Notes: generated from the sequence alone by a model not told the origin. A stretch of 20,515 nt of DNA from Euprymna scolopes (GCA_024364805.1 CM044508.1:21635092-21655606); one strand, 5' to 3'. Positions 1 through 10,929 are shown, counted from the first letter of the stretch. Made by a program: numbers and translations.

Positions 1-18
1 ACACACACACACACACAC
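1..18. repeat. (AC)n microsatellite at window edge
   Basis: Nine AC units run off the left edge of the window, so the true length is unknown. Confidence 0.95.
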
Positions 19-1007
19 TTTTATAGATATATAGATATAGTCGATTGCAAAGTAAATTTTCGATCCATTGGTTTAGAGTTATTTGGTGCATTTTTAATTT
101 TCGATTTATTGAGTTGTTCATAATATGACATCGAGGCCTCATATGGAATATAATCCGAGGTGATATCAAATTCGTTAGGTTTACAAGACTTCGAAGGTAA
201 TGATAAAACAATGTAAATAAAGGCGCCCTTTAAAAAAGGCACTACGAAAAACGCAAATTTTATTGCCTTTGGTAACGGTTGATGATTTCTTTTACCTTTT
301 TGTTTGTTTCTAATTCATGAAAATCACCTAGAAAAAAAAAATTGGTTTCTGTTCAATTTTACGGTGCTTTTTTTTAGAATCGCACTTATTAAAAAAACAA
401 AAATTACAGAAAACCTTTGATGTATGAACTCCTCACGGAACGAAGATGACACGTTCCAAAAATCACATTTCTCAAAAAGTTTTTTAATTCATAAAATCAA
501 ACTTTATGACTGAGCAAGATGTGTTGTGGAACCAACTGCCGGAAGAAGTAGTATCTGCAAGGTCACTCATTACCTTCAAAGCCAGACTGGAGGAACATTG
601 GAGGAATCAACCCCTTCGCTTTGATTACAAATCTAGAGATATGTATTGAGACTGTAATATCGGGTGTATAGGCCTGTGTTCCTTCTCACTGTATATTGTA
701 TGTGTTTTGAGCTAGCACGAGTAAGAGACAACTCAATTTTAACTATCGAGATAAAAATCTGTCTTATAATAAATGCATTTAGTATTAAAATCACAATTTT
801 ATTTTCTTAGTTCAAAAAAAAAAAAGACATCAATATACATAGTTTTTCGAATATGACATCTTTGTTCTGTGACAAGTGCGTGTCGTACATCAAAGATTTT
901 TTAACAATTAGTACCAATTTTATTATAGGGACTATTAGAATATCTCCCCAATTTCATTCTTCACATTATGAATGCAATATTATTCTTAGTTTAAAATTTC
1001 CCCTATT
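19..1007. other. AT-rich sequence, no gene seen
   Basis: All frames are short and broken by stops. I see no recognisable domain, RNA gene or clear repeat. The base composition and frequent short A/T runs match the rest of the non-coding sequence in the window. Confidence 0.6.
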
Positions 1008-1125
1008 CATTTTCCTATCTACACAGTGATAAAGTTTGACACAAGATCGGTTTTTAACGGGGTGGGAGAAATCTAGCCCTCCAATAATGGATACTAAATT
1101 GGGGTAAAAATCTAAAATGTCTTGG
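1008..1125 (+). repeat. R182 short dispersed repeat, diverged partial copy
   Basis: This resembles the R182 element defined at 15083-15264. The best-kept piece is ACACAAGATCGGTTTTTAA at about 1040-1058, matching ACACAAGGTCGGTTTTTAA in the copy at 11960. A weaker match to the family start (CCTATCTAC) precedes it at 1014. Similarity fades after about 1090 and the right boundary is approximate. No flanking direct repeat was found. Confidence 0.6.
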
Positions 1126-1182
1126 TTTAAAAAGATTTCTACTCCTTTGGCCTAGAACAAATACAATATTTTGAATATTTGC

Positions 1183-1210
<28 letters not shown>
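1183..1210. repeat. Poly-A run, 28 bp
   Basis: An uninterrupted A run follows ATATTTGC. The same ATATTTGC lead-in precedes the A run at 6938-6970, so the two may be tails or decay products of the same repeat. Confidence 0.9.
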
Positions 1211-1213
<3 letters not shown>

Positions 1214-1214
1214 G

Positions 1215-1444
1215 GGGTTTGTTTTACAATAAACCAAGGTACAAAAGAGTGGTAAAGAAACAAATATACAACAAATAAATGTTACTAAAGGCAAGATAAG
1301 TTACTCTTTTATCCACCTGAATTAGTTTTTGTTGTTTTAACTGATTTTAAAGTGTTTTAAAAGTGAAACACAAGTAGTGTTGAGCACTTCAGTTAAAACC
1401 ATGATGCTCTCTCTCTCCTTTGGAATCCCAAGAATCGGTCAAAA

Positions 1445-1477
<33 letters not shown>

Positions 1478-1560
1478 AAATTAAAAAACCGACAGAAAAT
1501 TCACTTTGATATTTATTGGGTGATTTGTCAGTTTTTCTAGTTTTGACCAAAAATTTATCC
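1215..1560. repeat. AT-rich dispersed repeat, copy 1 of a pair
   Basis: This aligns, with many gaps, to 5655-6010. Shared landmarks in the same order are ACAA(T/C)AAACC, AAAGAAACAAA, AATGTTAC, a CAAGAT block, ATTTTAAAG(T/C)GTTTT, CACAAGTAGT, TCAAAACT and a TTTATT(G/A)GGTGATTT-like block. Near the right end GGTCAAAACTAAAAA (1436-1450) is mirrored by TTTTTCTAGTTTTGACC (1533-1549), giving a hairpin with about 13 paired bases around the poly-A run. The family is not recognised. It could be a small non-autonomous DNA element or an old segmental duplication. Confidence 0.55.
1447..1475. repeat. Poly-A run, 29 bp
   Basis: An uninterrupted A run inside the loop of the hairpin at 1436-1549. Confidence 0.9.
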
Positions 1561-1809
1561 AAGTAGGTAGAAGAGTAATCTTTCCTTTGGTAATTTCTCT
1601 CTATATATAATAAAATGGTACCCACCCTAACTATTTACACTAAAGGAAAACAAAGATGCCATTGCTATGCAAATCTTTTGCATTCAGCATTCCGAGCTTA
1701 GTGTGTTTTCGAGCTAGAATATGCACGTTTCATCACCGTTTTAAAATATTGGAATTCACATCGTCTAGAACACTTCTACTGTTGCGGGAGTTAGCTTTTG
1801 AAAGTTTTT

Positions 1810-1812
<3 letters not shown>

Positions 1813-1841
<29 letters not shown>
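1813..1841. repeat. Poly-T run, 29 bp
   Basis: An uninterrupted T run. The short open frame that ends across it is not credible as coding. Confidence 0.9.
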
Positions 1842-1846
<5 letters not shown>

Positions 1847-2948
1847 AATGTGACGTGCGTCATTTCATTTTGAAAAAGCGTGCTAAAATCCGTTTTCAAT
1901 TACGTTTTGACATGAATGTACATGTTATTCTCTAATTTAATGGAGCTTTTTCTGCCTTATTTCTGCAGAAAGTATTCTCAGAAACTCGTGCTTTCTGTGG
2001 ATGAATTCCCATTGTGAGGAGTTTGATTAATTCCCAGTTAAGAACTTGTAAAAGAAATTAGATTTGACTCAATTCCTGTCACGGACATTTATATGCACTT
2101 TTCAACTAAAGATGGCGATAAGAATAATCGTTATTCTCCCGAATTCTTGATTTGCCTCGGTCAATAAGGATGGGCCTTTACCATTCTTGATTGTACACTG
2201 CCCACATCGTTTATGCAACTGCAGATTGAATCGAGAAATCCATTCAAAGGTAAATGTTCTGGCCTGCGAATTTAGTTTTCAAAGGTTTTTCATCTGTAAA
2301 TGCTCTCCACACAATCTTACGAATTCTTGCATATGTGCCTTTATTCTGCATGAATTTTGGAGAGGCATGGTTTCTGCTTATTTTTGCTGAAACAACTAGA
2401 TAGTTCCTCTGTCTGATTAATTGGGTATTAAAAAGGAAAAAAAACATTCAAAGGTAACTCTCGAAATGCAACAGACGTGTTCCAAATGATAATTCTAAGT
2501 ATAAATATTAGATTTTGCTCTCTTTGCCTCACTCTCTTAGCTATGTAATCCCACATAAGTAGTAGTAAATATTTCTCCATCTTTTAATTTAGTCCTCTCA
2601 TAAAACCTGAAATCACTGGTCTTTTTTTTCTTCTTTCTTTTTTCTTTTGTTTTTCAAAGTCAAACTTAGCCACATGACACTGGTAAATTATTGGAGTTAA
2701 CTGTAATAATTTTATGCATATTACATTGGCCTACAACTAGAAAATAATGACTACTCCTATTTAATTCTTAGTTTAGCAGAATGATGGATTAGCCAGCAAT
2801 CATCAGTTGGGCAAACACCTTAACATTAGAACTAGTTGTTCTTCAAATTAGAAAAAAAATCTTAATTCTGCTTTTGAATACGTTCCCTGCCCAAAACTTA
2901 CAGATTGTATTATAACTTATTGTTTATTAGTAGTAGTATTCTTTTTTA
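1842..2948. other. No gene seen; pyrimidine tract near 2620-2656
   Basis: Only short frames are present and none carries a recognisable motif. The one visible structure is a C/T-only tract of mixed T runs and CTT units at about 2620-2656. Confidence 0.6.
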
Positions 2949-3020
2949 TTAAAGCTACTACTGAAAATAGAACAGTTTTATTTATTTGAGCTTAGGTGGA
3001 ATGCGGACACTAATGTTCTT
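2949..3020 (+). repeat. Short direct repeat, copy 1 (partner 3387-3460)
   Basis: The start TTAAAGCTACTACTGAAAAT matches TTAAGGCTACTACGGAAAAT at 3387. The match continues through GTTTTA, a T-rich stretch, AGGTGGAA and a GTTC end, in the same order and orientation. Divergence is roughly a quarter to a third by eye. The unit is unidentified. Confidence 0.5.
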
Positions 3021-3386
3021 AGCTTTCCTGTACTTTCACCTAACATCTCAAACAATATTGTATCTTCATTTTTATTTATACTACAAAAATTTATAAGTTT
3101 TATTTTTTAAAGATGGTCAGTAGGAAAGCTGATTTTTATGATTCTTTAATAACTTGCTTAACAATTTAATTAAGATACTGCAGCATGTCTGTCCGTTTTT
3201 TTTTATGTACAACATAATTATTTTTGATTTAACAACAAAAAAAAAATCAATTAAAGAATGTTCACATGCACAAAATAAAATTAAGTAAATTATCGTTTAA
3301 AAAAAAGATTTACAAAATTGTTTCTTGATGTTTCCACCTGACACCGGTGCTGTTGTATTTTGAATCGCCCACAATTCTGTTTCGCC

Positions 3387-3460
3387 TTAAGGCTACTACG
3401 GAAAATACAAGTTTTAGTCATTTTTAGGTGCCCAGGTGGAAGCATCCAGTGACAGTTCGT
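3387..3460 (+). repeat. Short direct repeat, copy 2 (partner 2949-3020)
   Basis: This is the partner of the block at 2949-3020, in the same orientation about 440 bp away. This copy runs straight into the CCAGT-rich patch and the other does not. Confidence 0.5.
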
Positions 3461-3720
3461 GCCTGCCAGTTGAAGACAGACGATTTCAGTTAGAATTCCA
3501 AAAGCCGACACTGATCATGGCAGCCAGTGCCGACCAGTAAACAGTGGTACCTGCTCCAAACCAGCACTAATCGCCAGTAACCATAAGTGCTGACAATTCC
3601 AGCCAGTCGCTTCTGTTAGCTGCCACTGTTATGCAATGTTCAAAAGTGGAAGTCAGATGATATAATTTTGGCCACAGCTGCCAGTGTCTGCTATTTTCAA
3701 GAGTTGGTAGTGGCCCCCAC
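3461..3720. other. CCAGT/CAGTG-rich patch of unknown nature
   Basis: This stretch is visibly richer in G+C than its surroundings and contains many CCAGT, CAGTG and GCCAG words at irregular spacing, for example around 3446, 3468, 3521-3546, 3564-3585, 3601 and 3680. It is not a clean tandem array. A decayed short-unit satellite is possible. No open frame supports a gene. Confidence 0.45.
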
Positions 3721-4534
3721 TAATAACCATAGTTTAATTTTTTGGGGGGAGGGGGTCCTTTACTGAATCTGTTCTGTCATACTTTAACTGGGCAATGCCG
3801 CTCCATGAGCCCCGCTAGTTTATATATTTGTTTCTTTACTAATTTTTCGTACCGCATCTATTGTAAAACAAGCCCTACAATTTTAACAAATTAGAAACGC
3901 GGCCTCTATTTTATAGAGGTGGTCGATCCTTCTTAGTTTCACCAGCAATCACAATACCACATTTACTCCATGAGACATCCCACTTAAAACTTCAATTATT
4001 TAATTTTAAGTGTAAACTAACAGAAAGACTCGACGTTGCTCAGGATTGAATGAAGATCAATAAATGTTTCACCCTCCCATATTTTATTGTCATTGAAATC
4101 TGAAATCGGCCATTTTTCAAACAGATCAATTAATTTCTTGTTCTAGTTAGGGACTCGCCCTGGTGCATTGGTAAGGAGTTTCACATACCTCCCCACAGTG
4201 ACTTAGTCCACAATACATTGTAGTTTATAGCAATAAAGCTTCTCAAATACACTTGTGATGTTAGGTCATATAAGACATTAACTTTGGTCAAAATCACTTG
4301 TTCCTTGTTTCATGAGAATTTTTACATTATTGATACTTATCAAAGACATTTTGATACAAAACCTATCTAAGAACACTGCTAGGCACATAAAGTAGATTTG
4401 TGTGAATTCAAAAAATTCGGCCTAGCCATTTAGGAGTTCATAAGGAAAGAACACACATAGTTCCTTTTCTATAAGATATACATTGTATATACTCTATACT
4501 CTGGGCCTTGATTAGTCGTGACTTATTATAAAAA
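3721..4534. other. No gene seen; small hairpin at 3902-3919
   Basis: The sequence is mixed AT-rich. CCTCTAT and ATAGAGG, separated by TTT, form a perfect 7 bp hairpin at about 3902-3919. It lacks the downstream U tract of a terminator and the genome is eukaryotic, so no role is assigned. Confidence 0.5.
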
Positions 4535-4602
4535 CTGCCCTCTCCCTCACATTAAAATCCGATCTTGCAGTTAATTTTGCTCTTGTGGGGAGGTAAATAA
4601 GG
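4535..4602 (-). repeat. R182 short dispersed repeat, partial copy
   Basis: Read on the minus strand this starts with CCTTATTTAC, then CTCCCCACAAG, a TTAACTGC block and AAGATCGGATTTTAATGTG. That is the order found in the family copy at 15083-15264. The right half of the family is missing or unrecognisable. Confidence 0.65.
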
Positions 4603-5654
4603 CTAATTTGAGTTTTATTATTTCATTTAGATTTAAAATGTCATGTCGATTACGACATAAACCTAAAAAATCTCCTAGTAATCAACTGGATATTAAGACA
4701 TTTTTTTTTCTCCAAATCTTTACTTAAATGCCAGTGGCCTTCGCAATTCTTAACATGAGGAGGGTGTTTGTAACACGCATGCGCATTAATACTTTCATTT
4801 GGGAAAAACCTGACCAGTAATGGGATTACATTGGATCTAATAAAGGTCTTAATATCCAGGAAACTATTTGTTTATGCACAATTTAAATGTAATATTCGTT
4901 TTCAGCATACATGAAACCCTTAATTTTACATGAGTGTTGAGTTGGAAAGAAAGTAAAAAAGAAAAATATAATAAAATTAAATAAATAAAATAAAAATGTC
5001 AATGAATACTAAATATCTTCAACAAATAATTTAATCCCACAAAATCTAGTTCCATCTGGGGGAGGGGGACAAAAACAGTAAAAAACTTTTCTTTTTTTTT
5101 TTTTTTAAATAAAGATTCTTTTTTACGCAGAAATCAGAAGTCCATTTAAATTAAAATCATTTGTTTGCCTTTTACATTAGAATCCCAGGTTGCTCGAATG
5201 ACGTACCTAAAGATCACGAAAATAGAGAATCGGCAGGAGTAGTTGTCGTGACTTAATTAGTCGTACCTTTCTCGTATCGATGTAACGTTAACAAGATTTT
5301 TGTTTATAATCCAAATTTATTGAAATAAAAAAAATACAATGACGTAAAATGAAACTTCTAAAAATCCTATATTAAAATTTAATTAGGAAATTTAATCCAC
5401 CAGAATGCACGCCAATGTCTTTGTAAACAGGTTAACCATTTTACTTTTTTTAATAGTTAAAGTACATTTTAACATACTCGTGCAAATTTAGAAAGCCATT
5501 CTTAATATTAGGAAGAGAGCTTTAACTCTTTCTTTGCCGTGGACGGAACTCTCTTAAATTGAAAAATGTTAAAATGCACAAGTGCCAATAAATAAATAAC
5601 TTCATGATCTTTCGAAAGGAATTGTATTTGAATTGTCGAAGGGGGCATTTATTT
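4603..5654. other. AT-rich sequence, no gene seen
   Basis: Stop codons are dense in all frames. There are short A/T runs and no recognisable element. Confidence 0.55.
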
Positions 5655-6010
5655 CTATAGACAACAAACCGAAAAAGCGATAAAGAAACAAACGCATAAA
5701 AAATGTTACCTCATGCAAGATGAATTATTTTCTATTTGGATAAGTTTTTTTGTATTAACTTATTTTAAAGCGTTTTTCCTTTTTTTTTTTTTTAATAAAA
5801 AAAGTTTAAAGCACAAGTAGTACCAAGTAAGTTAGAACGAGAAAAGGATAATTGACATGAAACTGTCCTGTTTTGAGTCTCCATAAACGCTCAAAACTCT
5901 AAAAATGAAACGAAATTATGTAAATCCACCACAATTGTCATCGTAACATTTATTAGGTTGATTTCTATCAGTATTGTTTCATTTTCGAGTTTTGGGCGAT
6001 TAACGAATTC
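5655..6010. repeat. AT-rich dispersed repeat, copy 2 of a pair
   Basis: This is the partner of 1215-1560, with the landmarks listed there in the same order. It also has inverted ends near its right side: CGCTCAAAACTCTAAAAATG (5889-5908) against CATTTTCGAGTTTTGGGCG (about 5980-5998). The long poly-A of copy 1 is absent and the loop holds ordinary sequence instead, so the inverted pair is a shared feature of the family and not a by-product of the A run. Confidence 0.55.
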
Positions 6011-6231
6011 AGTTGTTTGTAAAAATAATATTTAGAAAAGCACGTATTAAGAGTGAGTTTTGAAAACTACTTGCATCCAATACTTTTATAAATTAAAACC
6101 TCACTTTAACAAAATTGTTGTTTTGACTATTTGGTTCAATGAGGGATTTAATAATCAACAAAAGAGATAATTAAATTTGGTATTTTAAAATCATTCCCCA
6201 AACCGTTTCATCTTACGTATTTTGGATCCTG

Positions 6232-6233
<2 letters not shown>

Positions 6234-6271
<38 letters not shown>
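6234..6271. repeat. (GT)n microsatellite
   Basis: About 19 uninterrupted GT units. Confidence 0.95.
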
Positions 6272-6273
<2 letters not shown>

Positions 6274-6539
6274 GGGGCACTCGGACTTGGAGTTAAGTAA
6301 CAATTGTTTGTTAGTAACGGTGGGGATGGGGATAGCTTAAGGGTTGCAAAAGGTGCTTATATTAAAGCTGTAGTACAGGCTGCTGGCTGTACTCCTCAAA
6401 ATAGATGCAAAATATAAGTGGCTATTTTATTTATTTTTGCTTTGTCAACCGGTAAAAACTCACCGTATTTTGTTTTGTTTTGCACATTAAATTATATTTT
6501 AAAGAAATTTTGGTAAATTTTTACGAAGTGTCCCACTGT

Positions 6540-6709
6540 CCCAGCGTATTATAAACACCCCAACCTCCCCCATGTTAAGAACGGCTTTCGGAATAAACAA
6601 TCCCAACCTCGAAAGCCGTTCTTAACATGAGGTGGTTGGGGGTGGTGTTTATTCCGAAAGCCGTTCTTAACTTGGGGTGGTTGGTTGGGGGTGTTTATAT
6701 TACGCTGGG
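6540..6709. repeat. Fold-back palindrome with an inner partial copy
   Basis: The outer arms 6540-6599 and 6646-6709 are reverse complements with a few differences. They share CCCAGCGTA, TATAAACACCCC, an AACC-rich stretch, GTTAAGAACGGCTTTCGG and AATAAACA. The loop between them holds another piece of the arm in inverted order, so 6574-6590 also pairs with 6610-6626. The whole block is about 170 bp and is followed by an A run at 6719-6736. It resembles a fold-back or MITE-like element, but I see no clear target-site duplication and no family I can name. The 114-residue minus-strand frame across it is repeat-derived: it repeats the peptide PPHVKNGFR and is not a gene. Confidence 0.8.
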
Positions 6710-6935
6710 GCAGGTCGTAAAAAAAAAAAAAAAAAATGCCGAAATTTTTTTCGGCAATATTTTGTGTTATGTTTAAGTTGTAATATATTTTAATTCCACT
6801 TTTGATAAATAGTAAACGCTTGTATTTCTTTCTTTCAAAACAAAGTAAAACATGCACGCCATGAATCTCACTAATCCTAAGTCCGGTTTGCAATATTTTA
6901 AATAAACTTTTTAAAAATTTTATTTGTTCATATTT

Positions 6936-6937
<2 letters not shown>

Positions 6938-6970
<33 letters not shown>
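6938..6970. repeat. Poly-A run, 33 bp
   Basis: An uninterrupted A run with the same ATATTTGC lead-in as the run at 1183. A shorter 18 bp A run lies at 6719-6736. Confidence 0.9.
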
Positions 6971-6971
<1 letters not shown>

Positions 6972-7305
6972 GCAAATCAGACAAAACTCATTATTTATAT
7001 TTGTCAGTTATCTTGGAAGCTAACCACTTCAATATAATCCTAAAAAACACAAACAAAAACAAACCCATCAAAACTATCGGATTGGAGACGAGAGTGATTC
7101 TATACCTTAAATTTAACTTTCGCAATTCTATTCGGAGAAAAAAAGAAAAATTCCCAGACAACGCCAGGTTTAAACTAATGCGCACTGCTTTTAATGGTGT
7201 TATTTTATGTTTACATAGCTAATTAATCTAGATATTTTATTTATTTATCTCTTGTTTTAGGAAGCATAATTAGATTTAAACGACGAAATTAAATGACTAA
7301 GTGTG

Positions 7306-7411
7306 TATAAAACCCAGAGAGAAGAGCGCGTGATCGTGTTTTCATACGGACTTGTCTCCCCCTATGGCATAAAACTATGGTGACTCATTGGGGACGAAAT
7401 TACGGACTTGT
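7306..7411 (+). promoter_or_regulatory. TATA-box-like patch with a repeated 11-mer
   Basis: TATAAAA at 7306-7312 sits about 36 bp before a TTCATAC initiator-like site, with a GAGCGCG stretch between them. The 11-mer TACGGACTTGT occurs at 7345-7355 and again at 7401-7411. This arrangement could be the core promoter of an unseen gene or of an old retroelement. No coding region of either follows in recognisable form. TATAAA words are common by chance in AT-rich DNA, so this is weak. Confidence 0.25.
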
Positions 7412-7526
7412 TTGAGTTTTGATGATCTAACTTGTAGATAGATTTTCTCTACTTTGTTTCTAGAGAATTATAAAACCACGTTGAAGTTATTTATTTCCTC
7501 TTATAAAATTTATGCATTACTAGTAG

Positions 7527-7890
7527 TTGATGTACTCTTTTATGGTGGGTAACAAGCTGTATACAAAAACCATAACACAACAAAAACAAAAAGCAGGACT
7601 TATGGAAATTAAAATTTTAATTTTTCACAAATTTGCGAATAATGGATTCAATTTTAACATCGTGACAGAAAATCTCCCACAATTTTGGAGAAAGTCGTGT
7701 ATTGGTCTTACATTATATTATTCTGAAATTGGGAGGTGACCCTAATGAAGTGGACATAATCCGGACTGACGACTTGAGTTTACCAAGTTCAAAACCAATT
7801 GGTTACATAGCATCACTTTTACTTATGGATGTTGGCAACCTTCATCTTGCTCCACTGAAAGTATCAGATTCTCAGAATTGGGGAAACTAA
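7527..7890 (+). pseudogene. Unidentified open frames, possibly one broken coding relic
   Basis: Two plus-strand frames overlap: 7527-7739 (70 residues) and 7702-7890 (62 residues). The second has less AT-biased, more protein-like codons and ends in a run reading DLSLPSSKPIGYIASLLLMD, then a leucine-rich stretch to SDSQNWGN. A frame shift near 7730 would be needed to read them as one. I do not recognise the peptide and see no splice signals or domain that settle it. It could be an exon, an element relic or chance. Confidence 0.25.
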
Positions 7891-8062
7891 CATCAACAAA
7901 ATAAAGTTAGAAAACAAAAAAACAAAAAACGAACTAGCATCATGCAGTCATACGAATTTACTTTAATCCTAAAAACCTGATTGATGGACTCAGCGCAACT
8001 CTCACTCCATTTCTTTGTGAATTTACGCATGATGCAGGGTGATGGTTTTCTGGTTTGTGCAC

Positions 8063-9065
8063 TTTTTTTTTTATACTTGCGTTCACCCCTAACATGTCAT
8101 ATCGCCACTTGAACATAAGGGGCTACTATTTGAGACCATGCCTAGGAAAGATTAACAAGATGTTGGTTTATGTTACATTTAAACTTCTGCATATCAGTAC
8201 AGTCAGGGAAGCAGGTAACAGGAAGGGAATTCCAAAGTTTAGCTGTTCGAGTGAAGAAACTCTTAGAGTAGAAAGCTTTCTGACATTTAGAGACCTCAAC
8301 AATGAAGGGGTGAGATTTTGTTGCTTAGTAGGTGTGTAGGGAATATGTACATCGAGGAGGCACAACTACGAGTTCATTAGGGCACATTCCATTAAAATAT
8401 TTGTAAAACAGGCACAGGGATGCAACATTGTAGCGATGGGACAGGGATTGAAGCTTAGTTGACAAAGCGGGACCTATTGGATTGAAAACTATTTTTTTTT
8501 AAAACCCTATCCATGAGGGAGAGTCTAGTGCCCAAATGTGGCAGCAATACTCCATACATGGGCGAATGGTGGCCTTGTAGAGGTACAGGATACTCTCGGG
8601 TGCGAATAGTCTTCTAGCTTGATAGAGGGAACCCACATTCTTTGCAGTAGTCTTCGCAATGTCCTTAATGTATTTGTTCTGGTTCATATTGCCCGTGAGT
8701 TTGAAGGAAGAATTCTCAGGTAGTGTTATTTGTCATGGATATCAATGGTTCGAGAGGTGTAATTGTTAAAGGAGAGCAGGTTAGTCTTCCTAGCATTAAC
8801 TGTTACCATCCATTTGTGGCCGCATTTTACTACGGTCTAGTGGTCATTTTATGATTCTGCTATTGTCTTAGAATGGATATACATAAATCTTCCCTCTAGC
8901 TTGTTATAGTGTTGTATCATCAGCAAATATAACTCTCTGACACAATATTATCAAGGAGGTCGTTTATGAATATCAAGAATAATAATGATCCAAGAATCGA
9001 CCCCTAAGGCATTACCGCATTAAATGTTATGCTGCTTGGATGTACGCTCATCTTCAAAGTAAGAC
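8063..9065 (-). mobile_element. LINE fragment: RT core to 3' end
   Basis: Read on the minus strand, this is the 3' third of a non-LTR retrotransposon second ORF. In order it shows the RT motif GSILGSLLFLIFINDL (about 8956-9003), the catalytic FADDTTL (about 8908-8928), AKNVGSLYQARRLF and TIRPCMEYCCHIWA (about 8557-8655), and the C-terminal stretch LWNSLPVTCFPDC (about 8190-8228). A short 3' UTR and an A run at 8063-8072 follow. The FADD motif and C-terminus are typical of the CR1/L2/Jockey group; finer placement is not possible by eye. The copy is 5'-truncated, with an in-frame TAG just before GSILGS where the family usually has Gln, at least one frame shift before FADD and another near 8490-8500. 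It is dead. The same family recurs at 10930-11756 in the opposite orientation. Confidence 0.93.
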
Positions 9066-10395
9066 ATGCGTCTCACTTTGAACTTCTGAATTTCTCAACG
9101 AAATTTCTTTTTCTGAATCATTTAATCAAGTTTCTGCTTCTGAATTTGCAACTCCATTCTCATTCTAGTGAGGATCACTGGCACTATTTACTTGTAGCGG
9201 CCATCATCTTGGTGGGATTAACCTGGCTTCCTCTTGAGCATGGACTAAAGTTTTGTTGATATTATGGCCAGATCACAGGATATGACTAACAACTGATTCC
9301 ATTGCTAGAGACCAACTGAAGTGACCGATGTTTACAGATCAATGTCATAAAATCAAAATGCATAAATTTGTTTTTATGCACATCTGCACATACACTATCC
9401 TAAATAAAAACTTATAATTCTACTTTAAACCAATTTGAAATGGTCTTTCTGGGAGCCACCTAAATCCTGTAAAAAGACAAATTTTTTTCTTCAATAAGCC
9501 AGTGAAACCCTGTTGACCAGAGTCTATGGATCTGTGTCACTAAGCGCCCCTCTGTTGGGTGCTAATCTCTGCAACGTCTCTCCACTCGCTCACATACAAA
9601 CATTAGTGAACAGAGATACTCGACACATTTCCTTATTTTTGTCTGCCAATCTGTATAAACTTTATTCATTGAAATATTTCCAATTTTTATCACTGAACTT
9701 CTTTTCTAATACAAAAACAAATAAACATTGACTCTTATAAACAACTTTCAATGAATTATAATTTATAAATGAGCAGAAAAGTTTGGAATGATTTTCCTGA
9801 CCCCTGCAAAGCAAGATTCCCCTTTATTTTCACAAGAACTCCTTCTTCTGAACTCGTTAGTTTGTTTTCTGTTTACCATATAACATGCCTCTCGTTTTTC
9901 TCACATTTGATTGTAAACTCAACAAACCTTTTTCACTGAAACTATTTCTTTCAATTCGGCTTCTCCCCTAAATACTTCTCTCATAACAAAACAACTTAAG
10001 GTAAAACACCAAAACTGTCGTGAAACACCTCCCTAAGAACTGGTGGTCGTCATCCCGAAACAACTACGTGTGAGCCTGATAGTACGGCCACGTTGTCGTT
10101 AGTTGTCGTCACCCAGGTCTTTAGCTGTCCATTATGCACCCAACGCTCATCCCAGTTGAAGTTGTTCCAGTTTTAAGCTCGATTCAACCAGTTTGATTTG
10201 GTTTGGTCCAGTCTACACTAGAAAGCCTGTTTAACCTGTCGATTTGTTCTTCATTGCACATGGCAATCGGGTGCAATATGAATATATCAAAGATCAGTGT
10301 TTTTTATTGTTTGTTTGTTTGATTTCTAATGCTGCCACATGTTCAGGGTTTAGTAATTCCATCACTGACAAGGGTGTAAAATCTAAAAAAAAATA
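9066..10395. other. No gene seen
   Basis: Several short frames exist but none carries a recognisable domain. Around 10010-10160 the sequence is less AT-rich, and imperfect inverted words (ACAACTACGTG against CACG and AGTTGT) could fold into a weak hairpin. No element is named. Confidence 0.5.
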
Positions 10396-10760
10396 ATGAA
10401 ATTTCCCTGTAAAACATTCGCGACAAGCACTCGTATAGCTACAACCACTGTCAATAATTTATCTCACTTTTTATCTGTGCCTAAAACTAAACGAAAATTC
10501 CATGAGCAAAGTTACTTTTTTAGAATTGCTTATCTGTGGAACACAATAGGACGAAGCTGCTTCCCAGCTGACTATAACATGGTCGTTTTCAAGTTTAATG
10601 TAAACAAGTTTTTGTTGAGCCATCTTCTTAAATAATCAAATCCTACATAAATTGCACCTTCAACATTCAGTGTTGTCTCACCAGCCACCTGACACTCATT
10701 TACCTTTATCCTCGAGTAGCCTTTGGATTTTAATAAGTGGTGACCCTTGTTAAAAAAAGA
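10396..10760 (+). mobile_element. LINE C-terminal fragment, second family
   Basis: The 79-residue frame at 10396-10635 carries the C-terminal signature of a LINE second ORF: HFLSVPKTKRKFHEQSYFF, then IAYLWNTIGRSCFPADYN, then FKFNVNKFLLSHLLK. It corresponds position by position to the LWNSLP...CFPD...FKCN end of the 8 kb LINE but is a clearly different family (FPADYN instead of FPDCTD). The stop is followed by about 120 bp that could be 3' UTR, ending near an A-rich stretch at 10751. Everything upstream of the C-terminus is missing, so this is a severely 5'-truncated insertion. Confidence 0.8.
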
Positions 10761-10929
10761 AGAAAAAATATATCTGCATTGAACATTTACAGTATTAACA
10801 AATACAAAATACAGATTTGCATTGAATTTGATCCAGTCATGAAGCAACATTGAATTAGAATTTCTTAAGATCTCCATCCCTTAAACTTAAGCCTTAAAAT
10901 TTAATGTAAGCATTTTCTAGAGTCAAAAA

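Noticed and set aside
4148-4190. tRNA-like word TGGTGCATTGG suggesting a Pol III A box
   Set aside because: No B box follows at a tRNA-like distance and no stems close.
6549-6893. 114-residue minus-strand frame with a repeated peptide
   Set aside because: The repetition comes from the fold-back palindrome and the frame also runs through a poly-A run. There is no domain.
7306-7420. Long-terminal-repeat reading of the TATA-containing patch
   Set aside because: No second copy of the patch, no clear terminal dinucleotides and no associated coding domains are visible, so only a weak promoter-like call was kept.
8055-8339. 94-residue plus-strand frame
   Set aside because: It is antisense to the minus-strand LINE C-terminus, which has clear protein homology.
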